DNA of 50,957 nucleotides from Rhodopirellula bahusiensis. GTDB lineage: Bacteria; Planctomycetota; Planctomycetia; Pirellulales; Pirellulaceae. The DNA lies in contig NZ_NIZW01000039.1 of the NCBI RefSeq assembly GCF_002727185.1, positions 1 through 50,957 on the forward strand. Direction: 5' to 3'. Numbering within the stretch: the stretch's first letter is position 1; each line of letters starts with the position of its first letter. Shown here one piece after another: positions 8,899 to 21,300 of this stretch. Below the pieces are notes generated by a model. It was not told the origin of the DNA. It made no database searches and was given only the letters and a program-made list of their open reading frames with translations. The translations under genes were made by a program, and so were the position numbers.

Positions 8899-9354
8899 CC
8901 GCGTCTCTCCAGGTTGGGAAGTGATGTTGGTGTTGATTTTACCGTCCTCAAACCCGTGCGGGGCATCAGGTTCCGCAAAACCGTTCCAAGGGGACTCGAA
9001 TTCCGGCGACCGCATGTCCGCGTTGGCGGTCAAAAGCGTTCGGGAACTTTCCGGTCTCATTTTGCATCCAACGCCAGGTGAAAGTCATCGAAACCGGATG
9101 ACCGTCACGACCGTCACGCAGCGACATAAACCCTGCCATAACAGCGTTTTTCGTTGCTTTGCGAGGCACCCCAAGTACACTCGACCCCCGCGGCCAAGCC
9201 CCAATTGCGCAGCCGCTGCAACTTATCCAAACTGCCAAAAACCAGCTTTTTCTCTGACTTTGGCATCCATTTTCGCAACTTCCCCCGCATCCTGCTCCGC
9301 CGCCGACCAGCCCCAAATTGGTTTGCCACGAGCGGCACGACGAGGCCAACACTG
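8899..9354. other. Divergent intergenic region before the giant gene
   Basis: This stretch separates the minus-strand LTXXQ-like gene from the giant plus-strand gene and must hold both promoters. The plus-strand frame of the giant gene is open back to an ATG at 9154, but the extra 67 residues are not like a leader peptide. I could not pick out a confident -35/-10 pair or an operator. Confidence 0.4.
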
Positions 9355-12300
9355 ATGACGATCGGTACCCCGGGCAACTCTTCCAACATGCACAACGCCA
9401 ACGAATCGGCCGCTAAGCGGCGTGATGATCGTCGCCGCCGCAGCGGATCTTCCTTGTTGGGAGGTCAATCACGACGCGGGAAAACGCAACGTGCCAAGCT
9501 GGAACGACGCCTCCAGTCGCAATCGCTCGAAGCTCGCCAATTGTTGGCTGGGCCCGAGTTGGTCGCGATCCAGCCCAACGCATCGGAGCTGATCGACAAC
9601 AGCAGCACGATTCGTCCGGTCAATGGCCTCGAGCTTTTGAACGTGTCGCCGAATGAGCTGACGTTCCGTTTCGATGACGATTCGTCGATCGATCCAACCA
9701 CACTCGGAACGGCTGACAATCCGCTTGCGATCAGCGTGACGCGTGCGGGCGAAGACGGTGGGTTTGAAGCGGCGACGGCCGTGACGGACTTCAACACCAA
9801 TGGGAATGTGTTGCTCGAGTTCCGCGCCTCCGCGGCTGGTGTCAGTGGCAACGGAACAGTCGTCACCCTGACCGGGACGTCTCGTTCGCTGACGACCGCT
9901 CCCGTGATCATCACCCAAGATCCTGAGAACAAAACGCTCAGCATCAACCTGAACTCGAACCCAAGCCGCCCGGCAACCGTTCGTGATCTGACGCTTGCAC
10001 TGCAAGATTACAACGCCACGCAGCGGAACCTAAACCGCGAGACCGTCGCCGACGGTTTCCAGGTCAGCGGCCCATCGTCGACTCCGATCGGCCCAGCGGT
10101 TGCCAGCAACCCAGTTTCGCTCACGTTGTCAGGTGCCAACGCCGCACAATCGGTCACCGACTTGGGTCTGGGCAATGCCTTCAGCACCAAGATCGTTGCC
10201 AACCAATCAGGTGTTGGTGGACAAGGCATCTCAGTCATCGTTCAGTCGCGTGACTTTGGTGGCCCAACGGCTCCGTTGGTTTCCGTCAGTGGCAAAATCA
10301 TCACGGTTCAGGTCAATCGCAACGCGTCGAGCCCCACGACCGTGGCTGAGTTCATCGATGCACTCAACAACACGCCCACCGCAGCGGAATTGGTCACCGC
10401 GACCCAAGAACGCGGAAGCACCAGCCAAACGATTGGCACCTTCGCGGGCACGCTGCCGTTGACAGGCGCGACGGACACTCCCGTCAATGCGGGCTACATC
10501 GGTTTGGGCAGCAACCCCAACGAAGTCGTCTTCCGTTTCGCTGAACCACTTCCTGACGATGCCTATCAAGTCGAAATCTTTGGTGCCGGCGATCGTGCTT
10601 TGCGAAACCTCGCGGGCGAAGCGTTCAACGACGGTGTCGACTTTGCCGTTCCATTCATACTGAACAAACCACCGCAAGTTTTGGCAGTGGTTCCGGAACC
10701 AATCGACGTCGACAACCAAGGCCAACGCACACCTCGATTGAACATGATCGATGTGTACTTCACCGAAGATGTCAACGTTGCCGAACTGACGACTCAGTCC
10801 GAGTTGTTCCAACTGATTTACACCCGCGACACCGTCACGGGAGCAGACGACGACGTCTTCACTCCTACGGCAATCGCGTCGATCGCTGGCAAACCGAACG
10901 CGGTTCGATTGACCTTCGATGACTTTTTGAACGACGGCAACAGCAACTTCAGCTTCTCCGAAGTTCCTGACCTGACGCAACAAACCAATCCACCGATGCC
11001 GATCGATCAGTTGCCCAAGATCTCGGGCGCGATCCGATTGAAAGTCGGCAACGACAGTGCCTTGCCAATGACGCCGGGCAATGTTTCGGTTGCTGGCGAT
11101 GCAGGCGACAGCTTTGACACCGCATCGGTCATCAACAACCTGGCGGGAATTGGCCAAGGCCAAACCGCCAGCGTTCGCCTGACTGGTGGCGAGATCGACA
11201 ACCCCAATCCCAACGATCCTCTCTACACGCTCGATTTCCCAGGTGGAACCGACTACCAAGGTGTTCGAAATCTTCGTGAGGATGACCCAAGTCGCTTGGA
11301 ACGCACCGTTCCTTTGGATGTGTGGCGTCGTGGTGCGGACACGTTTGATGGCGTGACAACCGCTTACTACAACTTCCCGACCAGTTGGTTGGGCGACGAT
11401 CCCAGCAGCAGTGGCCTGGACCTCGACAAGACTTACATCAACCAAATCACCGCGGAACAACAGCAACGCGTTCGCGAAGTCATGTCGCTGTTCAGCGAAT
11501 ACTTGGGCGTTCAGTTTGTTGAGATTGGCGACACCGCATCGGGTGCCGTCACCAGCATTCCATCGGGAAGTCCTCTGCTGAGCATCACCCTGGGTGAGCT
11601 TTACGGCAGCGTTGACGACAACCTGACCGTGAACAGTGCCGTTGGTGGCGTGACGTTGGACACGCGTCCATTGGACATCAACGGTCAAACGTTCTTGGGC
11701 GTTGATCCCAATGCGGCTTCCATTGGCGACCGCCAGCTTTTGGTGATGGACGCGCAAGACTTCGACGCCAGCGTCGATGACCAAACCGGAGGCGAGTTCT
11801 TCCGCGGTGCGTTCTTGGGTGTCGGCCAATTGCTCGGCTACGGTTACTCCGATCACCTGCCGCAACCTGTCACGCAATCAACCGGATCGGTTCTCGATGG
11901 TTTGAACCCCGAGTCACCCGACGTGGTCGACTCATCGTCGCAACTGGGAGACGCGAACGAAGCGTTGTTCCCAAGCCCATCGGACATCGTCAACGGACAA
12001 TACTTGTTCCGTCCCGAAGCCAACGACATCGACCTTTATCGATTCGAGTTGACGGAACCGGGCAAGCTCTCCATTTCGACAGTGGCTCAACGCCTGAGTC
12101 TTTCCAGCACGCTGGACACCGCCCTTCGCCTGTACAAGCAAGTCGGTGCTGACGAGTACGTCGAAATCGCGGCCAACGACGACTACTTCAGCGACGACTC
12201 GTTGATCGAAATCGACATTCTGGAAGCTGGCGACTATGTCGTCGGTGTCAGTGCCTCAGGCAACAATTCGTACAACCCTGTGATCGCCGGAACCGGTATC

Positions 12301-15300
12301 GGTGGCGTGACCGAGGGCACCTACGAATTGGTTATGTCCTACGAAACGGCCGCGTCCAGCAGTTTGTTGGACACTCCGGTCGGTGGAACAGCAGCACAAC
12401 CGCTGGACGGTGACGCCGATGGTCAACCTGGCGGCGAATTCAACTTCTGGTTCAACCCAACCAATCCCGACGCCGTCATTTATGTCGACAGCGTCACGGG
12501 AACCAATTTGCCCGACCGCGACTTCACAACGAACGATGTCAATCAGTTCGACTTGTTCGTCACGATGGGCACGCCAACCAAGCCTGTTGCTGAGATCGAC
12601 GACGCGATCCGTTTGGCTGAATTCCGTTTGAACAACGGCGGCACGCCCGTCACCAAGATTCGTGTGATCGGTGGCGGCAGCTATGAAATCGGTCGTTCGG
12701 ACTTCGGCAACGCTTTGAAAGACGGTTCCAGCCTCGATGTTCCACAGGACATCGCGTTGGTCATCGACGGTGGTTCCGAATTCAAGATGTCACGCAGCCG
12801 AATTGGCGTTGGCAGTACCTCCGAATCAGTCGATCGCAGCAACTCGTCACTGCAAATCCTGGGCACACCTTACGACGCGGTCTCGTTCGTTGGACTGAAC
12901 GGCCAAGTCGGCTCATGGGGCGGCATCGATCTGCGTGGAGACATCGACTACGCCGACGACAGCAAAATCAATATGGAAGACAACGCGGTCTTCCTGAACC
13001 ACATCCAATACGCCGACATCCAACACGGTGGTGGTCAAGTTTCGGTCGACGGTCAAACGCTGACCATCTCGCCAATCGAGTTGGCAGACGTTCGCGCCAC
13101 GATCCTGAACAACCAAATCCGCAATTCGGCCCAAGCCGCCATTGCCGCGACGCCAAACACGTTCGAAGAAACCCGATTCGACGAATCGCAGTACCAAAAT
13201 CAAGTCGCCCCCGGTGCCTCGACTCCTTCATACTTCACCAGCGATGTCACCCGCGTTGGGCCTCACATTCGCGGCAACGTCCTGACGAACAACTCCATCA
13301 ACGGGTTGCAAATTCGTTTGTTGACACCGACCGGTGGTGACTTGCAATCACTCGACGTCAACGCTCGGTTCGATGACACCGACATCGTTCACGTCCTGAC
13401 CGAGAACTTGTTGATCGAAGGCAATCCCGGTGGCGTCAACGCTGCGAACGAAGCACCCAGCGTGTTGCTGGTTCGCACCGCTACCACAGCAACACCAGCC
13501 GCAGCGGATGGACTGGACGCGGGCAACTATGTCTACCGCATGACCTTCGTCGATCAGAATGGATTCGAATCGACACCGAGCGACAACACCTCAGCCGTGA
13601 CCGTCGCCGCGAATGGTTCGGTTCAATTGTCGGGACTGCCAACCGTTTCCGCCTCCAGCGATTTCTCCGGTCGTCGCCTTTATCGTGCAACCGTGGACGC
13701 CAACGGAAACCCTGGTGAGTTCCGACTCGTCGGTCGATTGAACACCAGCGACACGTCGTACCGTGATTCGACTGCCGAAGGCAGCAACATACTGAACCCG
13801 AGCATCATCGCGGGCACATTGTTGGCTGGTGCCAGCAGCACGATCCAAACCAGTTCGGTGCCAAATCCGGCGGCGGGCGGAACCGGAATGGTGGAACCGG
13901 GGCAATACGTTTACCGCTTCACATTCGCGACCGCTGATGGCACCGAAGTCGGTCCAAGTAGCGAATCGCAAATCATCGAAGTCATCGATGAAGGTTCGAT
14001 CAGCGTATCGGGAATCCCAGCCGCTCCAGCGGGCAGCGGATTCGCATCGCGAATCGTCTACCGTGCGGAAGTCTCCAGCAACGGAACCGTTGGCGAGTAC
14101 CGTCAAGTCACCGTGCTCAACGCTTCGCAAACGTCCTTCACCGACGCCGCATCGATCGGTACGGATCGCTTGGATCTGTTGACCATCACGGCTCCATTGC
14201 AAGCCCGCGCCGGTCGTCTCGATCCAAGCTTGGTGATCGATCCAGGCATGATCGTCAAACTCGATGGTGCACGCATCGACGTGACCTTCGGATCGCACTT
14301 GTACGCGGAAGGCACCGCGAAAGAACCGATCATCCTGACCAGTCTGAACGATGACCGGTACGGGACCGGTGGAGCGTTCAACACGAACAACATCGCTCAA
14401 GGCACTAACGACGGACAGAACGAACTGTCACCTGGTGATTGGTCGGGCATCTACTTGGCCTTCGGAGCGGACGCATCGTTCGACCACGCGGTGCTGGCCG
14501 GCGGCGGTGGCACCTCGCGAATCGAAGGTGGTTTTGCCAGCTTCAACGTGTTGGAAGTTCATCAAAGTGGTTTGCGTGTCGCCAATTCGCGATTCGAAAG
14601 CAACGCCGATGGCCGTGGCTTCTTGAACGACAGCGGGAACGACAACAACAATCCTGACGACCCACGCGAACAACGCGTCGGACGGGTCAACAACGCCAGC
14701 GGCACGGTCTTCGTCCGCGGTGCTCAACCAGTCGTTGTGGACAATGAGTTCATCGACGGCAGTGGCCCTGCCTTGACGTTTGACGTCAACAGTTTCTCAT
14801 GGCAAGAAGTCACCGACCCAGGCCGCTCGACCGCGTCGCGCGACTTTGGAATCGGTTCTCCGGTTGAAGACAGCCTCAATCGCTATGAGATCTCCGGCAA
14901 CAGCGGTCCATTGATCGCTGGCAACGAAATCGATTCCGCGACTGTTTCCGATGAAGACGTCGCGGCGGGAATCATCACCGCTGGACTGAACGGGTTGGAA
15001 GTTCGCGGCGGCAGCGTCGCGACCGAAGTTGTTTGGGATGACACGGACATCGTCCACATCGTTCGCGACATGATCGAGATCCCGAACCAACACATCTACG
15101 GTGGGTTGCGTTTGGAAAGCGACGCTCGTGGATCGCTGGTTGTGAAGTTCCAGAACCAAGACCTCGACGTGGAAGACGTGTTGCTGCGTCGCCAAGCCGG
15201 CATCGTGGCTGGTGGTACGCTGCTGACCGCAGAAAACGAAATGCTGGACATCGCCGATCGCATCGGTGGCAGCTTGCAAATCGTTGGCCAACCTGACTTC

Positions 15301-18300
15301 CCAGTCGTCCTGACCAGCTTGCTCGACGACACCGTTGGTGCTGGCTTCACGCCCGACGGCATGGCCAACATCGACACCGATAACAACGGTGTTCGTGTGG
15401 ATGCCGACGGCAATCCCATCTCGATTTTGACCAGCGATTCAGGCAGCGGACAAGAAACGCCAGCCTTGTTGCCGCTCGGCCAAGAATACGACCGAACCGA
15501 TCGCACCGAAGTCGACAACGGCACGACGATCGACAACGACATCGATCCCAACTCGCCCGGTTACCTGAACACAACTGTGCTCGGCGGCGGCGAACTTCAG
15601 AACGTCGTTGTCACTGGAATCGACCAGAACAACGGCGGTGCTTTGCTGGCCCAGCAAAACTACGCGTTCCTGTACACGACCTTCATCGAAGTCACCAGCG
15701 ACACCGGTGATCGCACACGCATTCCATTGATCAACGCGTTTGGTCCCAACGACAACCCGAACCCGATCTTGGTTGGTCCCGACCGAGTTCGCAGCAGTGG
15801 TGTCTTCACCGCGTTCGGCCGCGAAATTCGATTCACTGCTGAAACGTTCATCGTTAACAACCGCGCGGTTGCTTACACCAAGCTCGACTTCGAAACCGTC
15901 GACGGTGCAAACTTCACCGCCGGAAACATCGGTGCGATCCGAGTCATTAGCTATCTCGATCAAGGTGTCACCGCCGACGATGCGGATGTTCTCTATCAAA
16001 TCGGAACGCCTGGCCAGGCAGACTTCCGCTTGATGACATTGAACGAAACCGCTCGCGTTGGATTCACTCACGGTGGTGTCTACGAAAACGATTCGATCAA
16101 CCAGTTCAATGCTTCGTACAGCGGCTGGGTTACCGATGATGCGGGCGATCTGCTCAACCGTCTGAACAATGTTCAAACCGGTTTCAACTTCGACATTGCG
16201 GTCGATATTAATGGCGACATCCCGGGTGCGTTCGGACCAGTTGCTGGCTCGGCAAACTTCGACGGCGTCTCCGATGGCACCACCGCAATTAGCCAGAACG
16301 GCCAACCAGCCGACATCGAAACCGCTCACGTGTGGCAACTCAGCGGCGGCACCGATGCCGCTCGATTGACGTCGTTCGTCGAGTGGATTCCATTCGATCC
16401 AGCCAATCCCGCCAGCATCACATTGCCACAAAGCATCGACGGTGCCGGATCATGGGACGGGATCACGATTCGCGAAGCCGCTTCGGACTCCAACGTTTCG
16501 GTCACCAGCGAGAACGAACCGGGCAACGTCGGCAACAGCGACACCAATGCGACTCCTGCGACCTCGCAGTACCTGGGCGAACTCGCTCCTTCGATCGCAG
16601 CCGGTGACGAATCCCGTCGCATTGGCTTGATCGTCGAAGGCGAAATCAGCAGCCGCGGTGACGAGGATGTTTATGCCTTCGTCGCAGAAGCGGGCACGCA
16701 AATCTGGCTCGACATCGACCGCACGAATTCGAACCTCGACACGGTCATCGAACTGATCGATGCCAACGGCAACACAATCATTCTGTCGGACGACTCGCTC
16801 GAAGAAGCTCGTCAGATCGAAGAGTTGCTCTCCGTCGACCCGACCGATCCAAACGCCGCCGCACGTCGTGCCGCTCTGCGTGAAGAAGTCGCTCGTCGCA
16901 GCGGTGGTGGCTTGAACGGCTACGACATCGATCAAGTGTTGGGACTCGGCACCACGTTGGTGGACGCAACCGCCGACGACTCGATGTTCCAAGACAACTA
17001 CTCAACCAACGCTCGCGACGCAGGCATGCGAATCACCCTGCCGGGCACTGTGGGACAGCGTTTGCTGTATCACGTTCGTGTTCGCAGCGGACTGACCGAC
17101 ACAGCCGAAGACGTGACTTTGGCCGACGGTGGCGGATTCCTGACCAGCGGCGATTCGCTGGGCAAAGGCCGCACCACGGGCAGCTATCAACTGCAAATTC
17201 GCTTGGGCGAAGACGACGTGTTCGCGGGAACACAAGTTCGCTACAGCGACGTTCGTTTCGCGACCAACGGCGTTCAGGTCATCGGTGGTCCGATGCACAG
17301 CCCATTGGCCGGCGACGACTTCGAAACCGAGTCGACCAACAACACGCTTGCTGACGCTCAACGTTTGGGATTGTACGACGGTCAGTACACCTCCGACGGA
17401 ACCATCACGACGTTGGCCGATGGCAGCATCGTGATCAACCGTGACTCCGGTGGCATTGACCGCGTCGACATCGACCTGCAAAACGCTGCGGGTCCTCTGT
17501 CCAGCGACAGCCTGTCGAAGAACATCTCGGGATCGTTGACCGACGGCGGCGACGTCGATTGGTTTGAATTCGAAATCGACTACAAACAGCTCACGCGAGA
17601 CGACGCGGCGTTGTACTTGGCGACCGTCTTCGACCTCGACTACTCCGACGGTTTGGCTCGTGCCGACACCGCTCTGTATGTTTTCAACTCGCTCGGCGAG
17701 CTGGTTCTAATCGGTGGCGACAGCAACGTTGCCGACGATCAAACTTCCGCCGGTGCAGGCTACGACCCATCCGATCTAACGCGTGGATCGTTCGGCAATG
17801 CGGATCCATACATCGGTTCCGCTGAGCTTCCTGAAGGCACCTACTACGTCGCGATTTCAAATCAATCGCGTCAACCTGCTGTCTTGGATCAATTCACCAA
17901 CCGCGACACCGCCAACCCGTTGTTGCGTCTGGAACCGGTCGACTCGATCCAACGCATCGCGGAAGAGAACTTCTCCGGTTCGAGCTTCTTCTATCCAGGC
18001 ACCGCGTCGACTCCCGTTCAGCCAGTCCTGTTCGATAACGACTCGATCCTCGACTACTCGCTGGATGACGTTGTCTTGTACGTCAACACTGGATCGACGT
18101 TGTTCGTCGTCAATCCATTCACCGGCGAAACCTACGGCACGATCGGCAACTTCGGTGACGAAGTTCGCGACATCGCGTTCACGGCCAATGGAGAACTGTT
18201 CGCCTACACGGGCTACGACGATCGCCCCGCCGGCGACACCACGTGGACTTACAATCGAATCGACACCGCGACGGGCCAGCTGAGTGCTCCGCTCAGCGTG

Positions 18301-21300
18301 GGTGCTGGCATCGAAACGTTCCACAACTTGGACGCGGAAGATCCACCAGCCCAGCAGATCCTGGACGAAGCCAGCGATGATGGAATCGAAGTCGAAGCCA
18401 TCACGATTCGCGCCCGCTTCGGTGCTGAAACAGGCTTCTTCATCGGCAACCGTCCAACCGCTCAAGACGGTTTGGATTACATCGACAACATCCTGTACAC
18501 CTTCAACGAAGAAACCGGTGAAGCAACTGGACCGGTCTTTGACCTTGCTCTGTTCAACGCCGGTGCCGGTACAGACCGTCGTGAAGTCGGTGCGATCGAC
18601 ACATCGATCCCGGTCGGAAACCAAGACACTCAGTTGGGCATCGCCGATGCAACCGCCAACAACGCCAGCGGTTTGCCTGTGGCTCGTCTGTTCGATGGCG
18701 ACACTTTCAGCCTGACCAACGGTACCGAGACGGAAACGTTCGAGCTGAATCAAGGCTTCACGATCTTGGCCGCATCGCCAGCGGACGCCTCGACTGGTGC
18801 GACCCTCCCTAACGCCGCGATTCCGATCGCGACGGACACGACGTTGGACCCCGCCAGCATCGTCAACAACACGTTGTTGACGGTTGAAACACCCGGCAAC
18901 GCTCCCGTGACCTTCCAAATCACGGACTCCACCGCGGCGATTCCACCGGGCAACATCCGCGTGCCACTGGATCGCACGTCCGATGCGGTTGTCTTCATCG
19001 ACACGCTGGCATCGATCATCCGCCAAGAAGGTATTCCAGTTTCCGCCAAGGGAACACAATTGGCGCTGCCAACCGCGACCAACGTTCAGCTGACAGGCCC
19101 GGGTGCCACGGCAGCGGACGGAATCGCATTGGTCGGAACCAACAACGTCACCGCCGGTAACATCGCGGTCACCTTGTTGCCAACAGACACTGCCGAAACG
19201 ATTGCCTTCCGCATCTCGCAAGCAGTCCAAGCGGCCAACACGGGAGGCTCCTTGCCAACCGTCACCGCAACACCGCAAGGCAACTCGCTGGCCATCACGG
19301 GGGCGATCGCCAACGTCAGCAGCGTGACCGGAGCTCTTCGTGCCGGTGGTTCGCCAAACGGCGGCACCATCACTGGCATCGAGATGATCGGCAGCGACTT
19401 GTACGGCGTCAGCGACAATGGTGGCTTGTACTTCGTGCCAAGCAACCAGCTCAACGGGACGGGCGCCCGCTTCGTTGGCAACTATGTCTCGACCGCCACC
19501 GACTTGCTCGGATTGAACTTCACCGGCCTTCGTGCCGGTCCAAACAGTGTCGAAGACGGTGCTTACAGCGACATTTTGTTCGGCACGACCAGCAACGGCC
19601 GCATCTATGCCTTCAACACACTTGGTGAATTGCAGCCCATCTTCGCCGGTGGCCGCAACTTCATCGAGACTGGCATCTTCGGTGCTCTGGGTCTCGACTT
19701 CAGCACGCTGGATTACAACTTGTGGCACGTCGCCGGGGCTCGTGCCGACGACGACGGTCATGGTTACAACCAAACCTTCAGTGACACTCGCGTCGGTTAC
19801 ACCGGCGGCAACTCGCTGCAGTTCAACTACACCGCGGGTGCCTTCAACGGCAACTACAACTTCGGTGAGGCACCTGTTCAGAACCTGAACACGGTCAACG
19901 AAAACGTCCGCCAGGACGGACAAGACGTCCAAAGCACGTACAACCTGCCTGGTGGTGCCAAGGGTATCGTACAATCCAACGCGTTCAGTTTGGAAGGCTA
20001 TGCGTCGGCTGACTTGCCGACGATGTACTTCAACTACTTCTTGGAAACGGACGGCGTTGACGACGACTCTGCCGGTGACAACGACGATGATTTGTTCGCG
20101 GAAGATCGCGACACCATGCGTGTCTATGTCATCGATGAGTTCGGTGTCGAGCACTTGGTCGCAACAAACAACGAAACTCGTGGCAACTTTGACTTTGACG
20201 ACGAGTTCGATGATCCGGCTCCAGTCGGCGTGTACGACGATGACATCGACGTGGACGTTCAGCAATTGTTCGACAACACGGGAACCTGGCGTCAGGCTCG
20301 CGTGCCACTGAACGAGTTCGCTGGTCAGAGCAACCTTGCACTGCGAATTGAGTTCTCATCCGCCGGCACGACCGCGACGAACACCGCCGAAATCCGCACG
20401 GTCGCCGCGAGTGGACTGACTGATGGTGAAACCTTCACGATCGGTGGCCAACTGTTCTCGGTCGACCTGTCGCCAACCATCGCGTTCCCATCGGGCGCTC
20501 AACTGTCGCAACTGTTCAACAGCGGTGCGACCGCCGAAGCAACCTTCACCGTCGACGGCCAAGAGTACATCTTGACCGACGGAACACGCACCGTGTCGGC
20601 CGGCCAAATTGAAATCGATGTGACCGACGGGCAACCCACCGCCCTGGCCACGTTGACTGCGGCCGACGTCGCCGCTGCTGTTAGCACCACGTTTGACACC
20701 AGCGTCAATGTTCAGCGATTGGTCCCATCAGGTGCCCAGCTCGCGGTCTTCTATCAGAACAACCCGGACGAATTCAGCACCGTCTTCATTAACGGCAACG
20801 AATACTTGTTGGACGATGGCTTCCGTGACACCTCCGATGCCACCGCCCAAATCACCGGCACCGCGTTGATTCCAGTCGACGTTTTGGCTGTCTATCAAAC
20901 CTTCGAAGATGCTGACCCGGATGTCGAACAATTGGTCGACTTGTCGCAAGAAGACGTCGCTCGTGTCCTGTCCGCTGTCATCGGCGAAACCGATGGAACG
21001 GTCGACTACGATCAACTCGTCCCAACCGGCAACCAGTTGTCCGCTCTCTACAGCGACGCATCGGAAACCTTCGTCATCGAGATCGATGGTGTCGAATATG
21101 TGCTGAACGATGGCACACGTTCGATCCAAACCGGTCAAGTCTCAGTCGCGATCGCCGACTTTGCTCGATCGGACATTGGTGCTGAATTACAAGCCGTCGT
21201 CCAGCAGAACACCGGCGTCCAGTCGCCTCAGTTCACAACCGTTGACAACTTTGACTTCAGTGACGCGTCCGACCCCGTCGATCCATTCGGCAACCCCAAC

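Noticed and set aside
10231..11877. A 548-codon minus-strand frame antisense to the giant gene
   Set aside because: Same reasoning: composition is a mirror of the sense frame and no motif is present.
17857..20265. An 802-codon open frame on the minus strand inside the giant gene
   Set aside because: It is antisense to a domain-rich coding frame, and long antisense frames are expected in GC-rich DNA with this codon usage. Its translation is Val/Asp/Arg-rich with no recognisable domain.
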